Positions 45,660 to 56,625 of a stretch of 64,000 bases of DNA are shown here, piece by piece. The position numbers and the translations under genes were made by a program. Location: the NCBI GenBank assembly GCA_025765615.1, contig JAIVFJ010000301.1:1-64000 (forward strand). The letters are read 5' to 3'. Below the pieces are notes generated by a model, which was not told where the DNA came from, did not search any database, and saw only the letters and a list, made by a program, of their open reading frames with translations. The stretch is from Zopfochytrium polystomum. Its lineage: Eukaryota; Chytridiomycota; Chytridiomycetes; Chytridiales; Chytridiaceae. The first letter of the stretch is position 1. Every line of letters begins with the position of its first letter.

Positions 45660-46939
45660 CCCGTGCTGCCCGTTGATCTTGTTGTGCACGACAACGCACC
45701 CGCCCGCGTCGACGTGCGTGTTGATCTTGTTTTGCGCCCCGCGACCCGCATTTTATTCGCCAGCTGAAACTTGCCCAGCAACCCGCCGCCGACCACCGTG
45801 ACATGCTTGATCTCGTCTGGGTTTGGGAGCCTTCTTCTTGACGGGTTCCACGACCCTTTCTTTCTGCGGTGGTGTCGTCGGCGGCGGCGCCGGCGCCCGT
45901 CGCGTCCCCGGCGGTCTTCTTACTGAACGGGTTCCACGATTTCTTACCCGCCGCCGCGCTGCGGGCGCCTTGGCCGACGCCTCGGCAGTGTTCGCGGAGG
46001 ACTCGGAGGCTGCGCCGCCCGCCGCCGGCGCGGCCGCGCCACTTCTTCGGGGTGTGCTGGTGCGTTCGAGGGTCTTTTTCTGGTACGGGAACGGAGCGGG
46101 TTTCTGGGACGGACAGCGGGCTCTTTTCAAGCGCATCTTCGACGCATAGTCGACGTCGACGGCCTCGTCGGCGGCGGCGAGGTCGCTGTCGTCCCAAGCG
46201 TCCCTCGTCCTCGAACAGGTACTCGACGGCGCGCCGGAAGATGGAGCGCTCAGAGCGGAACTTGCCCTTGCTGCAGTCGGTCCTGTGGAAAAGAATCCAA
46301 CAGAGGAACAATTTCGGATTAGTGCATGTTGACAAGCAACAGGCTATTGCTGGTTGCGGCTCGCTCGTTGATCCTACTTACCAGCGTGTGGGTCTTTTTC
46401 CCGCCGCAGACGGTGTAGCAGCCGTTCCCGGGTTTCGCCTCATAGTGGTTGATCCGCTTGTTCTCCTTGTCCTTGTCGCGCTCGTACTCGTTTCTTGAAT
46501 CCCTCCTGAGTAACGTTCTGGGCCGCCTTTCTGTTTCGATGATGCACCTGTTACGGGCCGTTGGTAGATTAGGAGTTAGGGTTGAATGGGAGTCTCACAA
46601 GGGCAGATCTTCTCCAACTCTCACTTCAGCCAGCTGCTTCCCGCCCATGGCCCCGGCGACCCCGAGACTCCCCCGATGATCACTCCCGTGACGGGCTCCG
46701 ATTGAACCGGCGATACAAATTGGAGGCGAGAGCGACTGCTAGGCGGGTCTGCAGCTGCAGAGACAGGGGAGGAATTGGCCAGCAGTGTCGACGCGGGCGA
46801 TTCCCGTGTAGGTCGCCGACGTCTGGTGCGAATAGAGGTGCGGCGAAGACGGCGGGGCGGCAAGCGCGACGACGAGGGAGTGGATCAGCAGGGCAGCGGC
46901 CGCAAGGGCCGCGGAGGCGCTCCTTGTGCGGAGCTGCAT
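45660..46939 (-). pseudogene. Array family copy 3, multiple frameshifts
   Basis: The start is ATG 46939, with signal peptide MQLRTRSASAALAAAALLIH. Exon 1 ends with NLYRRF and GAMGGKQLAE in different frames. Exon 2 (about 46549-46385) keeps HHRNRKAAQ and GCYTVCGGKKTH but has an extra A after GFK. Exon 3 keeps TDCSKGKFRSERS, SWNPFSKK and the C-terminal region but changes frame at least four times. It lies head to head with copy 4, with 855 bp between their starts. The density of indels makes real pseudogenisation likely. Confidence 0.7.
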
Positions 46940-47794
46940 CTCTTTGGAATTGGGGGGGTGAACCCAGCCAGCACGGAGGAACAGGGTCAGTAATAAATGC
47001 GCCAAAACCAATCCGGCCCTGTTCGGTGTTTGCTCCGCACTTTTTTGTCTCCAAATCGATTTCGACCCCTTGGGTGCTTCGCCCGTCGGTTTGAAAAAAC
47101 AGCGAGACACGGGTGGCATCCGGCCGTGCGTGGGTGGACAAACCAAGAAAAGCAAAGCATGGCAATCTCATGGACATTCTCTCGCGCCGTGTCAGACAAT
47201 TTATCCTGTCGACTCACTCCGTGGAACTCTCAGTCCCTCCTTTATCTATTTCTCACTTTTGCGGACAGTGACCCATTCGTCAGTCTCTCGCTCTCTCTCT
47301 TCAACAGTGTGTGCTCAGCCCGCGCTGATTCTGCTTTTCACAAACACGTTCGCAGACGCGCCGACAGAGCAACAAGGCGCGTGACCCTTTCCGGAATCGA
47401 TCGGCAGAAGACACGGGCGAGCCGTGGGGCCGTCTGTCTGTCTGTCTGCGTACACTGTGTGCGGCCAGCGTGGCGCTCATTTAATGACAACCCCGTTAAG
47501 TCCGGAGTATGGCCGCACCACGATAGGCGCAGCAAACCGAAAACAGGGAAAGCCGGGAAGAGAGAGAGAGCGAACAAGATGAGAGAGAGATAGGGAGATA
47601 GAGAGATAGAGAGAGATAGAGACAGAGATAGATAGAGAGAGAGAGAGAGTGAGTGAGAGAGAGAGAGAGAGGGGCGTGTGCGTGTGTGTAGCGAAACCCA
47701 AGCGCGAAGAGAAGCAGCTCGCTCCAAATAGAAGATAAATGTTGCCTGCTTTCAGATTCCGTTTTCGGCGACAAGCAGATATCATTACAACCAG
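46940..47794. promoter_or_regulatory. Shared divergent upstream region of copies 3 and 4
   Basis: Copies 3 (-) and 4 (+) diverge from this region. A block at about 47300-47460 (GTGTGTGCTCAGCCCGCGCT, CCTTTCCGGAATCGATCGGC) recurs at 60805-60960 upstream of copy 8. A GA tract spans about 47565-47672. The conserved leader TTTTCGGCGACAAGCAGATA follows, just before the copy 4 start. Confidence 0.5.
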
Positions 47795-49480
47795 ATGAAG
47801 TTCAGCAAGCAGTGCCGTTTCCGCTGGGATTGCGGCGGCCTGCCGCCGTGGCACACTCCGTCAGCTCGCTACCGTGGGCGCATCGGCGCCCCTCACGCCA
47901 GACGGTTCATCACCTTCGTCTCCGCTGATCGCCTCCTCCTTGTCCGTCGCAACGTCAGACTCCTCTGCGCACGGCCTGGTCTCGGGTCTCTACCGTCGGC
48001 GTCCTCGAACCCGTCAGCGCGACCATCAGCGCCGTGGGCTTGGGTGTTGCCGGCGCGATGGGTGTCAAGAACTTGGCTGAGGTAAATCCAGGTTTCTCTC
48101 TTCTCATTCTTTGGCTGGGAGTGTTTATCGCGCGCCGCTGACAGGATGTCGGGGGGTGTCCCAAAGGCCCACCACCGAACAGAAAGCGCTCAAAAGTTTG
48201 TGGAGGACGGGTACAAGGATGAGTACGCCCGAGACAAGGACAAGGATACCAAGCGCATCAACCACTACGTAGGCGCACCCTCCAAAAATTGCTACTCCGT
48301 GTGCGGTGGTCAGAAGACACACAGCCCGGTGAGTGCTGCGTTTCGATGAGTCGTCGCAAGGTCGTGCATCCAACCGAGATCTAGTCTGATCCAAACCTCC
48401 TCTCTTTTCGACCCCACCCCATCGTTTTCTCTGCCCAGGCCGACTGCAGCAAGAAAAAGTTCCGATCCGAGCTCTCGCTTTACCGCCGCGCTATCGAGTA
48501 CCTGTTCGAGGACGACGACGCCTGGGACGAGAGCGACCTCGACGAGGACGAGGCCGTCATGGACGTCGACTACGCCGTCGAGGACGCGCTGAAAAAGAGC
48601 CCCCTCTCATCGCAGAACCCGCGCGTTGTGGAAGCCTGGTGCGTAGCTCCCTAACCCCTGGCGGAAGATGGGCGTGCGATCCCCAGGGCAAAAGTAGCAC
48701 CTCACGAGGATGGGATGGAATGGGATGGGACAGCGTGGGGTGTAGGGCTAGGTGCGCGGGACGGCTGGATGGCAGGAAGTCAGGTGACAAGAGTGTGTAT
48801 TGCCTTCCCCCCCCGGAGAAAATCAACCAACAAACGACGAAAAAGGCAACGAACCCAAAAAAAAGAGAGAAGAAAAAAGAGCGGCCATGGTGGGAGGCAG
48901 ATAAAAGTGTTGCGTGGGAGTGGACACAACAAGGTCACAGCAGGTAAAGAAGACACAAAAAATGACAGGTGGGGCCTCCCAAAACAGGGAAAGCCGCCAG
49001 AAAACCCAGACGAAAGAGCTCCCCCCAGAAACCAAGGAAGCGACCCACGCTTCCACAAGCGTCCGTATCAGAAGAAGACTCTTGAACGCACCAGCACGAC
49101 CCCCAAGCCGTACAAGGGTGCGCCGGCAAAGGCAGCCGGTGCATCGACGACGCCAGCCAAGGCCGCAGCGACGTCGGAAAAGGCGGCGTCCGCTCCGGCC
49201 GAAAAAGTCGTGGAACCCGTTCAATAAGAAGACCGCCGCCGCCGCCGCAACGGACGCCTCGGGCGCGTCGGCGAAGAAATCGTCGTCGTGGAATCCGTTC
49301 GGGAAGAAGGAACCGAACCCAGACGAGATCAAGCACGTCAAGGTCGGCGGCGGGCTCATCAACAAGTTCCGGACGGCGGAGAAGATGCGCACGAGCGCGG
49401 AGAAGAAGATTGACGCACAGGTCAAAGCGGGCGGGTGCGCTGTCGTGCACAACAAGATTAACGGTCAGCACGGTCTGTGA
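47795..49480 (+). pseudogene. Array family copy 4, frameshifted and interrupted by a TIR element
   Basis: Start ATG 47795. Exon 1 is close to copy 8 in DNA but has indels that break the signal peptide frame. Exon 2 (about 48161-48330) is in frame, with SKNCYSVCGGQKTHSP. Exon 3 begins at about 48438 with ADCSKKKFRSELS and runs to LSSQNP, where a 433-bp element is inserted at 48626. It resumes after 49061 with RPYQKKTLERT. A further extra C near 49200 shifts the frame before SWNPFNKK; the C-terminus (GGCAVVHNKINGQHGL) is intact. Confidence 0.85.
48626..49058. mobile_element. 433-bp MITE-like element with inverted ends
   Basis: The ends are TTGTGGAAGCCTGG and, inverted, TTGTGGAAGCGTGG. A GCG triplet flanks both sides (48623-48625 and 49059-49061), fitting a 3-bp target duplication. 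The element splits codons that are contiguous in copies 5 and 8 (AACCCG...CGTCCGTATCAG). No transposase frame is inside, so it is non-autonomous. Confidence 0.75.
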
Positions 49481-49879
49481 GAATGGTGGTTGCTGCGCCC
49501 AAGTTTTCGGTGGGGGAGGCTAGTGGTTAAGGTCCCCTACTTTTTTGGGATGTGGCGTTACGCTTTTGTTAAGCTTGTTTATGAAGAGATAATACCTGTA
49601 ACGACTTTGACGCCAGTCCAAACCGCTGTTTGTTTGAACAAACGGGGGTATTGCCGTCGAGCGCCTGTTTGACGACGGTGAAGCCAGACACAAAAGTGAA
49701 CTTGTAGACAGCAAACCCGTCGACGACTCCGCCATGGATAGTTCGAACGACCCCGCCCACGCTGACCGACACCCATAACATAAGAGATTCGCGGGGTAGC
49801 CAGCAAAGCCAGCCGACTCCTCCAAGACCACGCTGCGAGGATGAGGACAGAGGTGGGTAACAGGCAGGCATCCTCACCT

Positions 49880-50210
49880 CACACAGACCCCTGCTGCTCG
49901 TTCAGTGTGTTGTGCACAACGTCGCAGTCACTTGATTCGTATCCATCGTCCTCTCCGCTCTCTCGCACATCGTCTGCGCCCACAGGAGCTTGCTGATGAG
50001 CCTGCCGCCGACGGTGATTCGCTTGAATTCCACCGAGTTGGGAGGCGTCGCTTTTTTTTTTGGAGAGCGAGGCGGGTTGGTTTCTCTTCTTCGCGAGAAA
50101 CTCGGGCCACGGGCGGCTGCGGCTGAGCATCGGTCGCGGTCTCCGTCAGTTCCGTTTGTCACCTTTGAGAGAAAAGTCAGTACGGATGAAATGCAATCAA
50201 ACTTAGACAC
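49880..50210 (-). pseudogene. Inverted C-terminal remnant of the family
   Basis: On the minus strand, pieces in shifted frames match the family C-terminus: FKRITVGGRLISK matches IKHVKVGGGLINK, then MCERAERTMD and VVHNTLNEQQG match AEKMRTSAEKK and VVHNKINGQHG. No exon 1 or 2 is recognisable. Confidence 0.6.
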
Positions 50211-50546
50211 TGGGCTGATTGTGTGCGGCTGAGGACGCGGCGCGCGTGATCACTGTGCTGCGTTCTCAGTTTCTTTCTGGCTTTTGTCGTTTGAGAAGGG
50301 CAAGCGCGATGGCTCCCGAGCACTCCTGTCTGCCGGTCTGCTTCGGAATTCATTGGTGAAATCCGGGTGTTTGGGCTGGGCGCAGCGCACTAACCTAGCA
50401 GCGAGAGAGAGAGAGAGACAATGTAAGTGTCACGGACATGGCGAACGAAAGAAAGAAGAGGGACATCGCCAAACTCGGAAGAGAGGGTTAACTCTTCCCT
50501 GCTATCCGACTCTTTTTCGGTGACAAGCGGTATCAACAGCAGCAGC

Positions 50547-51827
50547 ATGAAGTTCAACCAGCAGGCAGTTTCCGTGGCGCTGGCAGCCGTTGCAGCGTTG
50601 GCAAACTCCATCAGCTCGCTACCATGGGTACAAGCGGCACCCCTCGCGTCAGACGGTCAATCCCCTGCGCTCTCCGCTGCTCGCGTCCTCCTTGTCCGTA
50701 TCACCGTCTGACCCCTCTGCCCACGGCGGCCTGGTCTCTGGTCTTTACCGTCGCGTGATCGAACCCGTCAGCGCGACCATCGGCGCTGTGGGCATGGCCG
50801 TTGGCGGCGTGATGGGTGTCAAGAACTTGGCAGAGGTAAAACTCTCGTTTCGGATTTTTGCTGGTGTGTGCTATTCGGGGCGCTGACTGGATGCCGGGCT
50901 GTCCAAAGGCCCACCACCGAAACCGAAAGGCGGCGCAGAACTTCGTGGAGCAAGGGTACAGGGACGAGTACGAGCGAGACAAGGACAAAGACACCAAGCG
51001 CATCAACCACTACGAGGCGCACCCGTCAAAGGGCTGCTACGCTGTTTGCGGCGGTCAAAAGACCCACAGCCCGGTGAGTGCTTATGCGATTCGATGGGTC
51101 ATCGAGGGTCGTGCATCCAACGGGATCAGCGGCTGATCCAAACCTCAACCGGCCCATCATTTTCTTTCCCCAGGCCGACTGCAGCAAGAAAAAGTTCCGA
51201 TCCGAGCTCTCGCTTTACCGCCGCGCCATCGAGTACCTGTTCGAGGACGACGACGCCTGGGACGAGAGCGACCTCAACGAGGACGGGGCTGTCATGGACG
51301 TCGACTACGCCGTCGAGGACGCGCTGAAAAAGAGCCCGCTCTCATCGCAGAACCCGTTGCGTCCGTATCAGAAGAAGACTCTTGAACGCACCAATACGAC
51401 CCCCAAGCCGTACAAGGGGGCACCGGCAAAGGCGGCCGGTGCATCGACGACGCCAGTTAAGGCCGCAACACCCGCCAAGGCCGCAGCGGCGTCGGAAAAG
51501 GCGGGGCCAGGGGCCGCCGCCTCCGCCGCTCCGGCGAAAAAGTCGTGGAACCCGTTCAATAAGAAGACCAACGCCGCTGCTTCTACCGCCGCTACGGACG
51601 CCTCTGGTGCGGCAGCGGCCAAAAAGTCCTCGTCGTGGAATCCGTTCAAGAAGAAGGAACCGAACCCAGACGAGATCAAGCACGTCAAGGTCGGCGGCGG
51701 GCTTATCAACAAGTTTCGCGTGGCGGAGAAGATGCGCACGAGCGCGGAGAAGAAGATTGACGCGCAGGTCAAAGCGGGCGGGTGCGCTGTCGTGCACAAC
51801 AAGATTAACGGGCAGCACGGTCTGTGA
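50547..51827 (+). CDS. Array family copy 5, near-intact with one frameshift in exon 1
   Basis: Exons 50547-50835, 50909-51073 and 51174-51827. The signal peptide is MKFNQQAVSVALAAVAALAN. Exon 1 carries one extra base in CTGCGCTCTCCG (near 50672) compared with copy 8; without it the frame continues to GLYRRVIEPVSATIGAVGMA. Exon 2 (55 codons) and exon 3 (218 codons) are fully open. Exon 3 has two SWNPF motifs (KKSWNPFNKK and SSSWNPFKKK). The C-terminus is identical in type to copy 8. It may be functional if the indel is a sequence error. Confidence 0.75.
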
Positions 51828-52239
51828 GCGAGGGTGGACTGTTGCGGCTGGGAAGTTTTGGTGAAGGGGATTCCTGTTAAAGGGCTTCCCTATTTTTGGA
51901 CGGCGTTTAGGCTTCTGTTAAGCTCGTTTATGAAGACAAAATACCTGTAACAACTTTGTTGCCAGACCAAACCGCTCTTTTCCTTTTTCTCGTGGCGATT
52001 GAAGTCGTTCTTGTTTTCTCGAGTGGCTTTACGGCTGATTCTGAGTTCGGGGGGTCGTGTTTGAAAATGGAACGAACGGGGTATTGCCGTCGACCGCCTG
52101 TTCGAGGATGGTGACGCCAGACAAAGGAGAACCTGTCGACGGGGAACCCGTCGACGCCGACTCCGCCGAGGATATTGAGAAAACCCGTCGAGGACGCTCC
52201 AACAAGGATCTGCCGGGTTGCCAGCAAAGCAAGCCGGCT
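51828..52239. other. 3' flank of copy 5, duplicated after copy 8
   Basis: Strongly similar to the region from 62560 onward, which has an extra insertion. Confidence 0.6.
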
Positions 52240-52600
52240 CCTCACACCTCACACAGACCCTGCTGGCCTTTCAGTTTGTTGTGCACAACGGCATCCTGCT
52301 TTGACAGGACTCGTATCCGTCTCCCTCTCCGCTCGCGCATCGTCTTCGCCAGCGGGAGCATGCTGATAAGCCTGACGCCGACCGTGATGCGCTTGACTTC
52401 CGCTGCGTTGGGAAGCCTCGTTTCCGCCGCGAGGGGGGTTGTTTTTTTCTTCACGGGATACTTCGGCCACGGACCTTCCGAGGAGCATCGGCTCGGTCTC
52501 CATCAGCTCATTCGTTGTCTGAGAGAGAATGAAGTGTTTTTTTTTTGTTTGTTGGGTGGAGGAGACGCTGAATGCAATGCAATCAAACTCAGACACAGGG
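52240..52600 (-). pseudogene. Inverted C-terminal remnant of the family
   Basis: The minus strand reads VKRITVGVRLISMLPLAKTM, then AVVHNKLKGQQGL in another frame, matching the family C-terminus. It is homologous to the remnants at 49880 and 63230. Confidence 0.6.
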
Positions 52601-52862
52601 CTGATTGTGTGCGGCTGGGTACGCGGCGCGCGTGATCATTCAGTGCGCCGCGCTTGTTCGTTTTGAAATGGAAGAACGGGACAGGCAGTTGTTCTCCGTG
52701 CCCAAGAAATTATTTACTTCGAGCACTGCAATGCCCAAAAGACACTGGCCGTCTGCCTCTGTCGGCCAGTGGGTATCTGGGTTGTGTGGCGCAGGGGCCC
52801 GAAACTCCCCAGTGGATTTCGGGAGTGTGGGCGCAGCACCGTTCCTCAAATTCACAAAACTA

Positions 52863-52950
52863 TCTCGAGAAGGAAAGAGTATCGCAACAGGAGAGAGAAA
52901 GAAAGAGAGAGAGAGAGAGGGAGATGAGAGAGAGAGAGTGAGAGAGAGAT
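52863..52950. repeat. GA-rich tract upstream of copy 6
   Basis: Interrupted GA repeat about 140 bp before ATG 53089, followed by AAGCGCAAAACATCAATACC, which recurs at 63920. Confidence 0.85.
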
Positions 52951-53088
52951 ACGATAAGGAAGCGCAAAACATCAATACCAACACGGAAGGGACATAATTA
53001 AAATCGTAGAAAGATCACCAACGCAGAAGAACATAATTAAAATCGCCGGAAAGCCAACTTGCCATCTTCCCGAAGCTGAATTTGGATC

Positions 53089-54332
53089 ATGAGGTTCTCG
53101 TCGAAAGCCGTCTCTGCGGCTCTCGCCGCTGCATTTGGCAGTGGCCTAAGTTCTTCGGCACGCTGCCGTGCGCCTTCGCGGCGCCCCTCGCCGCAGGCAG
53201 CCAAGCAGACGGCCAGATATCGGCATCGCCAATCTCTCCGCTGCTCGCATCAGACTTCTCTCCGTACGCCCTAGCCTCCGGTCTGTACCGTCGAGTGATA
53301 GAGCCCGTCAGCATGACGATCACCGCTACTGGCTTGGGCGTTGCAGCAACAATGGGAGTGAAGAACTTGGCAGAAGTGAGTATGTGATGCTGTGGACGAG
53401 ATCGCGGTAGGTGTGCGTGTGGACTTCAGTTTGAACAAGACAGATAACGGGACCCGTTCCGTTCCGCAGGCTCACCATCGAAACAGAAAGGCAGGCGCAA
53501 AACTTTGTCGAAGATGGGTATAAGGGTGAATACGAGCGCGACAAAGACAAGGACACAAAACGTATCAACCACTATGAGGCTCATCCGTCCAAGAACTGTT
53601 ACGCTGTTTGCGGTGGTCAAAAGACGCTCAGCCCTGTGAGTGCTGTCACCTTTTACTACCAAATGCTTTACCTCTAACCGCTCAAAATTTGGCTAGGCTG
53701 ACTGCAGCAAGAAAAAGTTCCGATCGGAGCTCTCACTTTACCGCCGCGCCATCGAATACCTGTTCGAGGATGACGATGCATGGGACGAAAACGCTGTGGA
53801 TGCTGACTCTGCCATCGACGTCGACTACGCCGTCGAGGATGCGCTGAAGAAGAGCCCGCTCTCTTCGGAAAGCCCACTTCGCCCGTACCAGAAAAAGACG
53901 CTCGAACGCACCAACACGACTCCCAAAACGTACAAGGGGGCGCCGGCCAAAGCGTCCACTTCGTCGACGACGCCAGCCAAGGCCGCAACACCCGCCAAGG
54001 GCGCTGCGTCGTCAGGAAAGGAGGCGGCCGCCGCTCCAGCGAAAAAGTCTTGGAACCCCTTCTCGAAGTCAAGCTCGTCATCCTCGTCCGCCAAGGACGA
54101 CTCTGCCGGATCGTCCAAAAAGTCGTCGTTGTTGTCGTCGTTAAATCCGTTCAAGAGCAAGGCGCCCAACCCGGACGAAGTCAAGCACGTCAAGGTCGGC
54201 GGCGGGCTCCTCAACAAGTTTCGTCCGGCGGAGAAGATGCGCGCCAGCGCGCAGAGGAAAGTCGATGCGCAGGTCGCTGCGGGCGGATGTGCTGTTGTCC
54301 ACAACAAGATTAATGGACAGCACGGTGTGTGA
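53089..54332 (+). CDS. Array family copy 6, possible reading frame with two compensating indels
   Basis: Exons 53089-53375, 53470-53635 and 53697-54332. The signal peptide begins MRFSSKAVSAALAAAFG; one base is missing around 53150 relative to the frame that continues as AAPLAAGSQADGQ. Exon 2 has one extra base near AGAAAGGCAGGCGC, and total length returns to phase before exon 3. Exon 3 (212 codons) is open: ADCSKKKFRSELS, acidic block, RPYQKKTLERTNTTPK, SWNPFSKSSSSSS, LNPFKSKAPNPDE, ending GGCAVVHNKINGQHGV. Between the indels the protein would differ strongly from the family, so it is either an error or a dead gene. Confidence 0.65.
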
Positions 54333-54929
54333 GCGAGTCAAAATGGGGCCGTCGGTGGTCGGGATATTTTCCTGTGGATGAGGTTTTTCTTTGGATGGGC
54401 GGGTGTTATCTATTTTTTCCGAATGGCCTGCTTATGCAACGATCCGATGCGCACTTCTTTTTCCGGTCTTTGTCAAACTTCCTCGGTGATGGTCCCTTTT
54501 CTATTCTTTGATCGATGAGCTTTGCGACAACATCCTCCTTGTTGAACCGAAGGTGTAATTAGTTGCAAATTTATCCCTCCCGTGGCCCCATTCTGCGTTT
54601 TGACTTTCTTAGTGCTTCAGTTTGCTCCGTCTGCGCAGCTCCAGTTCTGAAGAGGGTTGCGACGTGCTGGCTTCGCGTTCTGCCACCATCCTGCGGCAAT
54701 AGTCCCAACCTTGAGACCCTGCAGAAGGCCGGACGGGGAAACGGGAAGCGTCTCCGTTAAAGGCTGCCCTTTGACTGTTTGATACCAGCGACGCCAGGCA
54801 TTGAGGTATGCCAAGAAGAAATTGGATTCCGGTACCTCTGCCTGCCTGTCTGCTGGTTATCTGAGACTGTGGAATTTCGGAGTTTGGCGCAGCACCCAAA
54901 CTTGATACTCTTTCAAAATGAACACGAAA

Positions 54930-54976
<47 letters not shown>
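54930..54976. repeat. (GA)n tract upstream of copy 7
   Basis: GA run ending about 75 bp before ATG 55052. Confidence 0.9.
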
Positions 54977-55051
54977 TAAGAAAGCGCCAACAGCAAAGAA
55001 CAGAAAAGCAGCGCGCGAAAGTTCCAACTTGCCATTTTCCAAAGCCATTTC

Positions 55052-56260
55052 ATGAGGTTCCCCTCGGAGGCCGTCTCTGCGGCTCTCGCCGCTGCATTGG
55101 GCATGGCCCAGTCCTTCAGCATGCTGCCGTGCGCAAACGGCGAGATATCAGTATCGCCCATCTCTCCCCTGCTCGCATCCTCCTCGTCCGCCACATCAGA
55201 CTTCTTTCCGAAGGCCCTCGCCTCCGGCCTGTACCGTCCTGTAGTTGAGCCCATCAGCGCGTCGATCGCCGGTGTCGGCTTGGGCGTTGCTGGGTAACGA
55301 GAGTGAAAAACTTGGCAGAGAGGAATGCATGATGCTTTTGTAGCGATCGCGTTGGCGTGAACTCACCGGTCGAGCGAGTACCGATAACGGGATACATTCT
55401 TCTCCACGGTAGGCTCACAAGGAAAACAGAAAGGCAGCCCAAAACTTTGCGAGGATGGGTATTAAGCTGAATACGAGCGCGATAAAGACATACCAAACGT
55501 ATCAACCACTATGAGGTGCACCCGTCCAAGAATTGCTGCTCTGTTTGCGGCGGTCAGAAGGCGTGAGTGACCATGGTGACGTTTCTACCAAATACTTGGA
55601 CTAACCGCTGCAATTTTGGCTTAGGCTGACTACAGCAAGAAAACGTTCCGATCGGAGCTTCCCTCTTCCGGTCGCGCCGTCGAGTACCCCTTCGAGGACG
55701 ACGATGCCTGGGACGAAAGCGCTGTGGATGCTGCCTCCGCCATCGATGTCAACTACGCTGTCGAGGACGCGATGAAGAAGAGCCTGCTCACTTCGGAAAG
55801 CCCCTTCGTCCGCACCAGGAAAATTCGCTTGAACGCACCAACATAACTCCCACGACGTGCAAGGGTGCGGCGGTCAAGGAGTCAACTGTATCGACGACGA
55901 CAGCCAAGGCCGAAACTCTCGCCAAGGGCGCTGCGTTGTCGGAAAAGGCGGCCGCCGCCAACGGGGAGAAAGTCGTGCGGCCCTCTCAAGTTTTCAAAGT
56001 CAAGCTCCTCTTCCTCCTCCGCCAAGGGCGCCGTTAACGCATCGTCCAAAAAGTCTTCGTTGTTGTCGTCGTTGAATTCGTTCAAGAGCAAGGCGCCTAA
56101 CCCGGACGAAGTCAAGCACGCCAAGGTCGGCGGCGGGCTCATCAACAAGTTCCGGACGGTGGAGAAGATGCGCGCTTGCACGATGAAGAAAATTGACGCG
56201 CAGGTCGCTGCAGGCGGGTGCGCTGCTGCTCACAACAAGACTAATGGGTAGCACGGTCTG
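55052..56260 (+). pseudogene. Array family copy 7, degenerate
   Basis: Exon 1 starts MRFPSEAVSAALAAALGMAQ and is open to GVGLGVAG, where a deletion removes the frame. Exon 2 (about 55412-55564) has stops and deletions. Exon 3 keeps SKKTFRSEL, FEDDDAWDESAVD and KAPNPDEVKHAKVGGGLINK but changes frame near 55800-55980, and a TAG replaces the codon after HNKTNG. Several key cysteine codons remain. Confidence 0.8.
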
Positions 56261-56625
56261 TGAGCGTGTGATGATGGTGGCCGCCGGTAGATGGGGAAGT
56301 TTTCCTGTGGCTATAGATGGGTGTTCCATTTTTCCTTTTTGGTTAGTCGACTTTGTCATTCTTTCTCGTGATGAACCCTGTTTTTATTCTTAGTTCGATG
56401 AGCTCTACGATTGCATCCTCCTTGTTGAACCGAAGATGTAATCCGTTGCAAATTAACGGATGCGTCTTCTCCCCTAGTTTGGGCCGTCTGAGCAGCTTCA
56501 GTTCTGAAGTGGGATGCGACGGGTTTCGCTTCGCATTGTGCTGCCTGTTCTGCCCGTTGAATTGGTGGCCTTCAGCCTGTCAACTCCCCGTGGACTTACC
56601 TTTCGGAGATTCAAAAGCTGACAAG
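56261..56625. other. Spacer after copy 7
   Basis: Similar in part to the 3' flank of copy 6 (GTTGAACCGAAGRTGTAAT at about 54543 and 56425). No gene. Confidence 0.5.

Noticed and set aside
52100..52200. Plus-strand DADSAED segment as a family exon-3 fragment
   Set aside because: Short resemblance to the acidic block only, in a 3' flank; not above chance.
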